A stretch of 64,000 bases of DNA from Candidatus Halobeggiatoa sp. HSG11 (GTDB taxonomy: Bacteria; Pseudomonadota; Gammaproteobacteria; Beggiatoales; Beggiatoaceae): contig JAUCGL010000005.1 in the NCBI GenBank assembly GCA_030378105.1, forward strand, positions 1 through 64,000, written 5' to 3'. The position numbers and the translations under genes were made by a program. The notes below the pieces were generated by a model. It did no database searches. It had not been told where the DNA came from and saw only the letters and a list, made by a program, of their open reading frames with translations. Positions 26,401 to 33,759 of this stretch are shown in pieces; position 1 is the stretch's first letter, and every line of letters starts with the position of its first letter.

Positions 26401-27573
26401 ATGATTCAAAATAAGTTACACCGTATTTGTTTGATGGTAATTTTGTTGTTAATTCATCCAGTTATTATGGCAGATGATTGGAAGGATTTACATAAGGATT
26501 TAGATAAGGATTTTTTAGAGTATGTGGATACAGCTAAGATTGATGAGGCAACCAAGAAAAAACATACTGAATTAACAGAACGTCTTTGTAAAATTCACGA
26601 GCAAGGAGCTAAAAGTAATAAGGTATTTGAAATTATGCGTTATTACGAACAATTTGATCCAGAACCAGATGTTAAGTTAGATTTAGTCCTGACAAAATTA
26701 TGGTTTGATGGTTTAAAAGGGTGGTATATTGCGAGCAATACATTAATTTCCAATCTATTGTTAATAGACCCTGAATGGAGTAAAGAACATCAAAAAACAG
26801 AAGACTATTTTATAGATGAACTTCCAAAAAAATTTAAAAACTTTGAATCTTCATATTATAAAGATGTTGGAAATTCAATTGATAATTATATTGTTCCATA
26901 TTGTGATAATTTATTAAAAAAATCAGGAAAAAAGTATTTTAATATTATCAATTTTAAATTGTTAGATAAACATGATCCAATTACAAAACTTGTATCTTGG
27001 TTTACAAAAGTTGAATATTATTATAATGCTTTTGATTATTGGGTTAAAGAACTTAAATCTATATTACCAGATAATTTCCCTGATGTTTGGTTAAATTCAC
27101 TTATGGAATATGCTGATTTTCAAAAAAAATTCAGTAAAACACAAAAAAAATTGGAACAATTGCTCAATTTTTATAATAACCAAAAAAATAGTAACCCAAA
27201 AGCACTTGAATATTTGAGGCGTTTAAAAAATACTCAATTGTCTGAATATAAAAAACTTGATAATAAATTAAGAAAAATTTTATTTTCATGGCCTGTTATA
27301 TTTTATGTTGCTTATATAAATAGACAATATAATAATGCAGATAGTCTGATTTGGTTTGACGATAGATATACTATGCGTAATGCAGCAATGCAACTTTCAA
27401 AATTAACCCCATTTATTCCATATTTAAATGAACCTACATTAAAATGGTTAATGGAAACTCAAAGAATGTTCAAAGACAAGTTTGGAGAGAAGGAATACGC
27501 AGATATTGTTACGGAATCTAAGTTGTTACCGAATAACTGGGCAGATGTATTTAAAAAACTGACTCCTCCTTGA
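26401..27573 (+). CDS. Exported protein, tandem paralog 1 of 3
   Basis: A 390-residue protein with a signal peptide (HRICLMVILLLIHPVIMA) and a strong AAGGAG ribosome-binding site. It has no recognised domain. Conserved blocks shared with both neighbours are the first 112 residues (ELTERLCKIHEQGAKSNKVF; FDPEPDVKLDLVLTKLWFD), a central LLDKHDPITK block, FPDVWLNSLMEYADFQKKF, and an almost invariant C-terminus ending LLPNNWADVFKKLTPP. Between them lie unique stretches. The mature protein is helical, acidic at the start, and presumably periplasmic. Its position behind the exported nuclease candidate suggests an immunity, chaperone or accessory role; this is inferred. Confidence 0.7.
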   Translation: MIQNKLHRICLMVILLLIHPVIMADDWKDLHKDLDKDFLEYVDTAKIDEATKKKHTELTERLCKIHEQGAKSNKVFEIMRYYEQFDPEPDVKLDLVLTKLWFDGLKGWYIASNTLISNLLLIDPEWSKEHQKTEDYFIDELPKKFKNFESSYYKDVGNSIDNYIVPYCDNLLKKSGKKYFNIINFKLLDKHDPITKLVSWFTKVEYYYNAFDYWVKELKSILPDNFPDVWLNSLMEYADFQKKFSKTQKKLEQLLNFYNNQKNSNPKALEYLRRLKNTQLSEYKKLDNKLRKILFSWPVIFYVAYINRQYNNADSLIWFDDRYTMRNAAMQLSKLTPFIPYLNEPTLKWLMETQRMFKDKFGEKEYADIVTESKLLPNNWADVFKKLTPP

Positions 27574-27671
27574 AAATATATGGTTTATCTAGTTACTTTT
27601 TTAACATAATGCACTGATTAAATAGCAAATTTTAATATTTGTCAGTGCATAAATCCCAAGGAGTTTAAATA
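27574..27671 (+). repeat. 98-bp intergenic repeat, copy 1, with hairpin TGCACTGA/TCAGTGCA
   Basis: The spacer between paralogs 1 and 2 is nearly identical to that between paralogs 2 and 3 (28815-28912). It holds the inverted repeat ATGCACTGA...TCAGTGCAT and ends in the AAGGAGTTTAAATA ribosome-binding region of the next paralog. This shows recent tandem duplication, and the hairpin could modulate readthrough. Confidence 0.75.
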
Positions 27672-28814
27672 ATGATTCAAAATAAGTTACACCGTATTTT
27701 TTTGCTGGTAATTTTGTTGTTAATTCATCCAGTTATTATGGCAGATGATTGGAGAGATTTGTATAATGATTTAGAAAAAGATTTTTTAGAGTATGTGGAT
27801 ACAGCTAAGATTGATGAGGTGACTAAGAAAAAGCATACTGAATTAACAGAACGTCTTTGTAAAATTCACGAGCAAGGAGCTAAAAGTAATAAGGTATTTG
27901 AAGTTATGAGTTACTATGAGCAATTTGATCCAGAGCCGGATATTAAGTTAGATTTAGTCCTGACAAAATTATGGTTTGATGCTTTAAAGGGATGGTATAT
28001 TTCGAGCAAAATGTTATCTGACAATTTGAAATCGGCAATAAATATTGAATGGAGTAGAGAACATAATAAAACAAAAGATTATTTTGTAAATGAACTTAAT
28101 AATCATTATTCCACTGTTATCTATTGTGATAAATTACTAAAACAATCAGGGAAAAAATATTTTAATATACGTAATTTTAAATTATTAGATAAACATGATC
28201 CAATTACAAAATATGTGTCTTGGTTAAAAAGAGTGAACATTGCTAATAATAGAATACCTGATAATTATGATGATACAAAAATGGCAGTAAGAACGTATCA
28301 AAATGTTTTACCAGATAGTTTTTCCGATGTTTGGTTAAATACAATTATGGAATATACTGATTTTCAAAAAGAATTTATTAAAACACAGGAAAAATTAGAA
28401 CAACTATTTAGTTTTTACAAAAAACAAAAAAATAGTGAACTACAAGCACTCGAATATTTGAGACGGTTAAAAAATATTCAATTATCTAAATATAAAAAAC
28501 AAGATAAATTATTACGAAAATATTTGTTTTCATGGCCAGTTTTATTTTATCGTAATTATAGAAATGCCCAATACCGTGCGGCAAGTGGTTTAATTTGGGA
28601 TGATAAAGATGCTATGCGTAATGCAGCAATACAACTTTCAAAATTAACTCCATTTATTCCATATTTACATGAAGAAGTAGTAAAACATCTAATGAAAACT
28701 CAAAGAAAGTTCAAAGACAAATTTGGAGAGAAGGAATATGCAGATATTGTTACGGAATCTAAGTTGTTACCGAATAACTGGGCAGATGTATTTAAAAAAC
28801 TGACTCCTCCTTGA
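27672..28814 (+). CDS. Exported protein, tandem paralog 2 of 3
   Basis: A 380-residue paralog of the 26401 gene with the same signal peptide type, the same N-terminal 112-residue block and the same C-terminal block ending LLPNNWADVFKKLTPP. The region between about residues 113 and 240 differs in length and sequence. Here the segments between KGWYISSKMLSDNL and LDKHDPITKYVSWLKR, and between these and FSDVWLNTIMEY, are unique. The strong AAGGAG site lies within the repeated spacer. The pattern of fixed ends with a variable middle suggests selection for diversity or frequent recombination. Confidence 0.7.
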   Translation: MIQNKLHRIFLLVILLLIHPVIMADDWRDLYNDLEKDFLEYVDTAKIDEVTKKKHTELTERLCKIHEQGAKSNKVFEVMSYYEQFDPEPDIKLDLVLTKLWFDALKGWYISSKMLSDNLKSAINIEWSREHNKTKDYFVNELNNHYSTVIYCDKLLKQSGKKYFNIRNFKLLDKHDPITKYVSWLKRVNIANNRIPDNYDDTKMAVRTYQNVLPDSFSDVWLNTIMEYTDFQKEFIKTQEKLEQLFSFYKKQKNSELQALEYLRRLKNIQLSKYKKQDKLLRKYLFSWPVLFYRNYRNAQYRAASGLIWDDKDAMRNAAIQLSKLTPFIPYLHEEVVKHLMKTQRKFKDKFGEKEYADIVTESKLLPNNWADVFKKLTPP

Positions 28815-28912
28815 GAATATATGGTTTATCTAGTTACTTTTTTAACATAATGCACTGATTAAATAGCAAATTTTAATATTTGTCAGTGCATAAATCCCAA
28901 GGAGTTTAAATA
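28815..28912 (+). repeat. 98-bp intergenic repeat, copy 2
   Basis: Near-identical to 27574-27671, including the TGCACTGA/TCAGTGCA hairpin and the conserved ribosome-binding region. Confidence 0.75.
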
Positions 28913-30058
28913 ATGATTCAAAATAGGTTACACTGTCTTTTTTTGCTGGTAATTTTGTTGTTGATTCATCCAGTTATTATGGCAGATGATTGGAAGGATT
29001 TACATAATGATTTAGATAAGGATTTAGATAAGGATTTTTTAGAGTATGTGGATAAAGCTAAGATTGATGAGGCAACCAAGAAAAAGCATACTGAATTAAC
29101 AGAGCGTCTTTGTAAAATTCACGAGCAAGGAGCTAAAAGCAATAAAGTATTTGAAATCATGCGTTATTACGATCAATTTGATCCAGAACCGGATATTAAG
29201 TTAGATTTAGTCCTAACAAAATTGTGGTTTGATGCTTTAAAAGGCTGGTATATTTCGAGTAAAATGTTATCTGATAATTTGAAATTATCATTAAATGATG
29301 CCAGTTGGAATTTTGCTGATGAACTAAGTAATTCTTATTCAATTTTTTATTGTGATGGTTTACTGAAAAAATTAGAAAAAAAGTATTTTAACATTCTTAA
29401 TTTTAGACTGTTAGATAAACATGATCTAATTACAAAATATGTATCTTGGTTAAAAAAACTGGAAGATACTAATAAAGATTTAATTAATGCGTATAATATT
29501 GATTTTTCTAAAGATTCTGGAGCTGTAGTGTATGCTTATAGTAACGTGTTACCAAATATTTTTCCTGATGTTTGGCTCAATTCACTTATGGAATATGCTG
29601 ATTTTCAAAAAAAATTTAATAAAACACAGAAAAAATTAGAACAATTAATTACTTTTTATAATAACAAAAAAAATAGTGACCCAAAAGCACTTGAATATTT
29701 AAGAAAATTAAAAAATATACGAATGTCAGAGCATAGAAAACAGGATGATACCTTAAGATATTATTTATTTTCTCGACCTGTTGTATATTACACTAATTAC
29801 AGGTATTCACAATATAGTGAAGCAACTAGCTTAGTTTGGTTTGATGATAAAGATGCCATGCATAATGCAGCAATACAGCTTTCAAAATTAACTCCATTTA
29901 TTCCATATTTAGACGAAGATACAGTAAAATATGTGATGAAAACTCAAAGAATATTTAAAGACAAATTTGGAGAGAAGGAATACACAGATATTGTTACGGA
30001 ATCTAAGTTGTTACCGAATAACTGGGCAAATGTATTTAAAAAACTGACTCCGCCTTGA
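28913..30058 (+). CDS. Exported protein, tandem paralog 3 of 3
   Basis: A 381-residue paralog of the two preceding genes. It has a signal peptide, the shared N-terminal block with a small in-frame duplication (DLDKDLDKDF), the LLDKHD block, FPDVWLNSLMEYADFQKKF and the fixed C-terminus (LLPNNWANVFKKLTPP). It is closer to paralog 2 in the segment after KGWYISSKMLSDNL and closer to paralog 1 around FPDVWLNSLMEYADFQKKF, so it looks like a mosaic. No homolog is recognised. Confidence 0.7.
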   Translation: MIQNRLHCLFLLVILLLIHPVIMADDWKDLHNDLDKDLDKDFLEYVDKAKIDEATKKKHTELTERLCKIHEQGAKSNKVFEIMRYYDQFDPEPDIKLDLVLTKLWFDALKGWYISSKMLSDNLKLSLNDASWNFADELSNSYSIFYCDGLLKKLEKKYFNILNFRLLDKHDLITKYVSWLKKLEDTNKDLINAYNIDFSKDSGAVVYAYSNVLPNIFPDVWLNSLMEYADFQKKFNKTQKKLEQLITFYNNKKNSDPKALEYLRKLKNIRMSEHRKQDDTLRYYLFSRPVVYYTNYRYSQYSEATSLVWFDDKDAMHNAAIQLSKLTPFIPYLDEDTVKYVMKTQRIFKDKFGEKEYTDIVTESKLLPNNWANVFKKLTPP

Positions 30059-30572
30059 GAATATACGTTACTCACCCAACTCGGCTGTTTGAACTATTAT
30101 ATAATGAGATAAATAATGAGTTTCGCAGAAATTTCATGATGTCCCCGGAACGTCCATGTCCCGTTGACTAATCAATTTTTCAGCGAAACCGGTTATAATT
30201 GCCCCGACACGTCCGGTCTCATCGGGCGACTCTGCACTGAAGCAGCTCCGTCCCATCGACTCCTCCATGACTTAACGGTGAGCTTGTTCAAAATTTCAAG
30301 AAATGCACTCCGTTTAACTATTTCTTCAAATTTAAGAACTCTCACGCAAGTCGCGGACTACTCGACTTCGGCTTCGCCTCTCCATGTCTCGCAGCGTTTG
30401 GTTTAAAAGCATCTTTTCCAGAAGAAATATATACCAAAAAAGTCTCATCATTATAAATTTAGTCGGGTTACGTTATCTCACTTTGTTCAATAAGCTAACT
30501 CGACCTACATACTTTAAATTTATCATTTTTATCAATTTGTTGTACCACCCAACTTAAACTAGAGAAATTTTT
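30059..30572. other. Gene-free stretch with repeat-derived sequence
   Basis: Bases 30110-30410 are markedly more GC-rich than their surroundings. They contain a short open frame (30164-30406) that I regard as chance, because its second half is an element copy shared in reverse with 57062-57147. An imperfect inverted repeat GTCGGGTTACGTTA...TAAGCTAACTCGAC lies at 30462-30504 and resembles the nuoG terminator stem. Confidence 0.5.
30311..30400 (+). repeat. Repeat shared in reverse with 57062-57147
   Basis: Both copies carry TTAACTATTTCTTCAAATTT, then AAGAACTCTCAC, then GACTACTCGACTT, then CCATGTCTCGCAGCG (here on the plus strand). They differ by scattered substitutions. The origin is unknown; a degraded retroelement/intron end is possible. 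Confidence 0.6.
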
Positions 30573-31217
30573 ATGAAACCCTTATTTTGGATAATAATCA
30601 TTGCTTCATTGACTCTGAACTTAAACAGTTGTGCGAGTTTGAATGAGTGGGCTGCCAAAATGAAAGAAAGAACCTACAATAGTTATACCAATCAAGCTTT
30701 AGTAGAATGGTATCGAAAGCAGTTCCTGCCCAAAATGAATGAACTTAGAAAAAAATCAGACTACGGAATGTATGTCATTGAAAAGGTAAACCAAGAATTT
30801 TTAGGCGTAAAAATCGACTACACTGAGGAAATGAATTATAACTATCACGATGATTATGCCCATGTTCACAATAATGCTCTGAACTGGTACAAACAATACA
30901 TTCAACAACAGGGTGGTTTTATACAAGGATATAAACCTGCATTGGCAAAAGCTATTATTAAAGTTAGCAATTTAGGAATGATTGAACATCATAATTTACG
31001 TGGTTGCCATTTTGAAAGAACCTTTATTGCCAAAGTAAATCATCAACTTGATTCTGCTTTTCTTGATGTGACTTGCTATTATCCACATCCGATTATTAGC
31101 GAACGCAATGTGAATAGTACTTATGGGTGGATTGCTGTTTTGGACGCACCCATTCTACGTCAAGCTTTAGATAGGCTCCCTAATTCTTTACTAATGGAAA
31201 CCCAGATTAATTATTAA
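30573..31217 (+). CDS. Lipoprotein, function unknown
   Basis: A 214-residue lipoprotein with signal MKPLFWIIIIASLTLNLNSC (lipobox cysteine at residue 20). The mature part is rich in Tyr, Asn and His and has no recognised domain. Segments ALNWYKQYIQQQGGFI and RGCHFERTFIAKVNHQLDSA, with a further Cys in DVTCYYPHP, suggest a folded globular domain with one disulfide. It is monocistronic between a repeat-rich stretch and rsmB. Function not inferred. Confidence 0.6.
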   Translation: MKPLFWIIIIASLTLNLNSCASLNEWAAKMKERTYNSYTNQALVEWYRKQFLPKMNELRKKSDYGMYVIEKVNQEFLGVKIDYTEEMNYNYHDDYAHVHNNALNWYKQYIQQQGGFIQGYKPALAKAIIKVSNLGMIEHHNLRGCHFERTFIAKVNHQLDSAFLDVTCYYPHPIISERNVNSTYGWIAVLDAPILRQALDRLPNSLLMETQINY

Positions 31218-31588
31218 CCAAAGTTTTTCAAGAATGCTTCCTATCTTTAAATGTTATCAATAATTTACAATACCACATTTATTCATGGAGCATACTTTAA
31301 ACCCACATTTGGTTTTAAGTTTCTGAAAATCCGTTCCACTCCATTCCCGAAACAACTGTTCACTATGTTTGTAGGGATATGAAGGTTGCTGTTTCTATTG
31401 ATTAACAATTGTTAAACCATGAAATTCATAAGGTGTATAAGCGAAGCTTCATACACCAAAAATTTAAAAAGGTGCATGATGCTATTGCTTATGCACCCTA
31501 CCAAATTATAAGTTTGTTAATTAAACATATACGGCTTATAGCATTATTATACCTTGAATTAAAACAAGTATTGTATTAATATATATTC
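31218..31588. other. Gene-free stretch with hairpin repeats
   Basis: Contains a partial TTTCGGGAA/TTCCCGAAA-type sequence (about 31320-31358, see 51791) and two hairpins with 6-8 bp stems: GGTGTATAAGCGAAGCTTCA-type (31432-31457) and GGTGCAT/ATGCACC (31471-31497). A related hairpin lies at 57199-57224. Confidence 0.55.
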
Positions 31589-31847
31589 TAGGACTTACAC
31601 ATTGACAAAAGTTAAAAAACATTAATTTTTTGTAAATTATAATATTTATAACGTAATTATTGTTCCCAAACTCCTGTTTGGGAACACAATGCCATTTATA
31701 GCTCTGCTTTGAATTTAGGTAAGATATATCATTATTAACGATGAAGCGGAGCTTATTGGCAGTGCGTCCCAAACAAGAGTTTGGGAACGATATTTCGATA
31801 TTTAAACGGTTTCATTAAATGTTTGTCTTGTCAATGCGTAAGTCCTA
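31589..31847. mobile_element. 259-bp MITE of the TAGGACTTACGCATTGA family
   Basis: Left end TAGGACTTACACATTGACAA and right end TTGTCAATGCGTAAGTCCTA are inverted with one mismatch. The interior carries two palindromes, GTTCCCAAACTCCTGTTTGG-type at 31672 and CCCAAACAAGAGTTTGGG-type at 31768. It has no transposase. It ends 38 bp before the rsmB start codon and could supply promoter sequence. Confidence 0.8.
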
Positions 31848-31885
31848 TATTCTATATAAAATTCACATATTAACCAAGATTATTA

Positions 31886-33169
31886 ATGCCAAATGCTCGC
31901 AGTGTAGCCACCAAAATATTAAACCAAGTTATATGGCAAAGACGTTCTTTAACTGATTGTTTATCTAAGCAATTGCCAAATTTAACTGATACCAGAGAAC
32001 GAGCTTTAGCTCAAGAATTATGTTATGGAGTATTACGCTGGTTATTGCGATTGCAAGCAATATTGCCACAACTATTGCATAAAAAAATGAAAGATAGGGA
32101 TATTCAAGTATTGTTATTAATCGGTTTATATCAACTTATCTATCTACGTATCCCTTCTTATGCAGCGATAGCAGCCACTGTTGAGGTGACTAGAGATTTG
32201 AAAAAAACTAAAACCACTGGTTTAGTCAATGCAATACTGCGTAATTTCCAACGTAATAGCGAAAAAATTTTAGCAACAGTGGATAAAAATATAGAAGCAA
32301 AACTTTCTCACCCTAACTGGATATTAAAACGTTTACAGACTGATTGGCCCAATCAATGGGAGGATATAGCAACTGCTAATAATACCCATCCACCTATGAC
32401 TTTAAGAATCAATACCAAAGTTATGGCACGGGATAAATATATTGATAATCTTCAACAACTTAATATTGAATCATATCTGACACCTGATACAAGTTATGGA
32501 ATTACTTTAAAACAGCCTACTGATGTGCGAAAATTGCCCGGTTTTAATGGTAAAGATGCTTATGTATCAGTGCAAGACGGAGCTGCTCAACTGGCTATAG
32601 AATTACTTGATGTGCCTAGCAATGCTAAAGTATTAGATGCCTGTGCTGCTCCCGGTGGTAAAATGGCTCATTTGTTAGAATGTCATGAAGTAGAATTATT
32701 AGCACTAGATAATCAAGCAGAACGAGTTGATTTATTGCATAATACTTTACAACGATTAAACTTAACCGCTAAAATCAAACATGCTGATGCTTGTCAACCG
32801 GAAACGTGGTGGGATGGAAAATTATTTGACCGTATATTATTGGATGCACCATGTTCTGCTAGTGGAGTTATTCGCCGTCATCCTGACATAAAACATTTGC
32901 GTAAACCAGAAGATATTGCTAATCTTGTTCAACAACAGGCTACTTTGCTGGAAAAATTATGGCCATTACTAGCACCTAATGGAAAATTATTATATGTTAC
33001 TTGTTCCGTTTTTGCTGAAGAAAATCACTTGCAAATTAAAATTTTTTTAGCAAAACAAACTGATGCTCATGAAGTAAAACTGAATTGTGGACAGTCACAA
33101 ATATATGGCCGACAAATTTTACCCGGAGAGTTTGATGGATTTTACTATGCTTGCCTTGCCAAAACTTAA
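31886..33169 (+). CDS. rsmB: 16S rRNA (cytosine(967)-C(5))-methyltransferase
   Basis: A 427-residue RsmB (Sun/Fmu). The N-terminal NusB-like RNA-binding domain (1-130) includes ARSVATKILNQVIW and ELCYGVLRW. The C-terminal Rossmann methyltransferase shows DACAAPGGK (cofactor), LDAPCSASGVIRRHPDIK (Cys that releases product) and VTCSVFAEEN (catalytic Cys). Full length. It heads a conserved gammaproteobacterial order rsmB-DUF4390-ntrY. Confidence 0.96.
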   Translation: MPNARSVATKILNQVIWQRRSLTDCLSKQLPNLTDTRERALAQELCYGVLRWLLRLQAILPQLLHKKMKDRDIQVLLLIGLYQLIYLRIPSYAAIAATVEVTRDLKKTKTTGLVNAILRNFQRNSEKILATVDKNIEAKLSHPNWILKRLQTDWPNQWEDIATANNTHPPMTLRINTKVMARDKYIDNLQQLNIESYLTPDTSYGITLKQPTDVRKLPGFNGKDAYVSVQDGAAQLAIELLDVPSNAKVLDACAAPGGKMAHLLECHEVELLALDNQAERVDLLHNTLQRLNLTAKIKHADACQPETWWDGKLFDRILLDAPCSASGVIRRHPDIKHLRKPEDIANLVQQQATLLEKLWPLLAPNGKLLYVTCSVFAEENHLQIKIFLAKQTDAHEVKLNCGQSQIYGRQILPGEFDGFYYACLAKT

Positions 33170-33201
33170 TTAGACTTATATCTTAAGTCCCAGAACTACT
33201 C

Positions 33202-33759
33202 ATGTCAAAGTTGCTGAATAAACTAGGAATTATTATATTAGTTTTTTTATTACATAGTCCTTGTTTTGCCGAATTTTCAATAGATTATGCTGAAACATCT
33301 CTTATTGATGGTGTGTATGTATTAGATGCAGAACTTAATTTTAATTTGACTGAGGTTGCTATAGATGCTTTACAAAATGGTGTATCACTACCATTGGTAT
33401 TAACTGTTGTTGTTAAACGTAATAGGTGGTATTTATGGAACAAAAAGATAACCACAATAAAAAAAGCATATGAATTAAAATATTACGCTTTAAGTCGGCA
33501 GTATAGTCTTAAAAATTTAGCCACTAATAATAAAGAAAATTTCCCAAATTTATATGCGGCTATTGATTATTTAGGTAAGATAGAAAAATTACCTTTGTTA
33601 AAACAATATGTTCTTACAGATTCTATTGATAAATATTGGGTATATTTACAAATCCATTTGGATATAGAATCTTTACCAGTCCCATTACGCCCTATAGCTC
33701 ACCTATCCTCGCAGTGGCGTTTAAGCAGTAGTTGGTATTCATGTCACTTACAACCTTAA
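33202..33759 (+). CDS. DUF4390 domain-containing exported protein
   Basis: A 185-residue protein with a signal peptide (cleavage after PCFA) and a DUF4390 domain: WYLWNKKI, LKYYALSRQYSLKN, FPNLYAAIDYLGKIEKLPLL and the C-terminal SLPVPLRPIAHLSSQWRL-S pattern. The function of DUF4390 is unknown, but it is consistently located between rsmB and the ntrYX sensor genes, as here, and may sense or modulate the kinase. Its end overlaps the start of ntrY by 19 bp. Confidence 0.9.
   Translation: MSKLLNKLGIIILVFLLHSPCFAEFSIDYAETSLIDGVYVLDAELNFNLTEVAIDALQNGVSLPLVLTVVVKRNRWYLWNKKITTIKKAYELKYYALSRQYSLKNLATNNKENFPNLYAAIDYLGKIEKLPLLKQYVLTDSIDKYWVYLQIHLDIESLPVPLRPIAHLSSQWRLSSSWYSCHLQP

Noticed and set aside
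30164-30406. 80-codon open frame on the plus strand
   Set aside because: Its second half is repeat sequence also present, reversed, at 57062-57147. No ribosome-binding site; composition unlike neighbours' proteins.
30110-30410. Group II intron or structured RNA
   Set aside because: Higher GC content and the shared copy at 57062 suggested it, but I could not identify domain V or an intron-encoded protein; left as an unclassified repeat.
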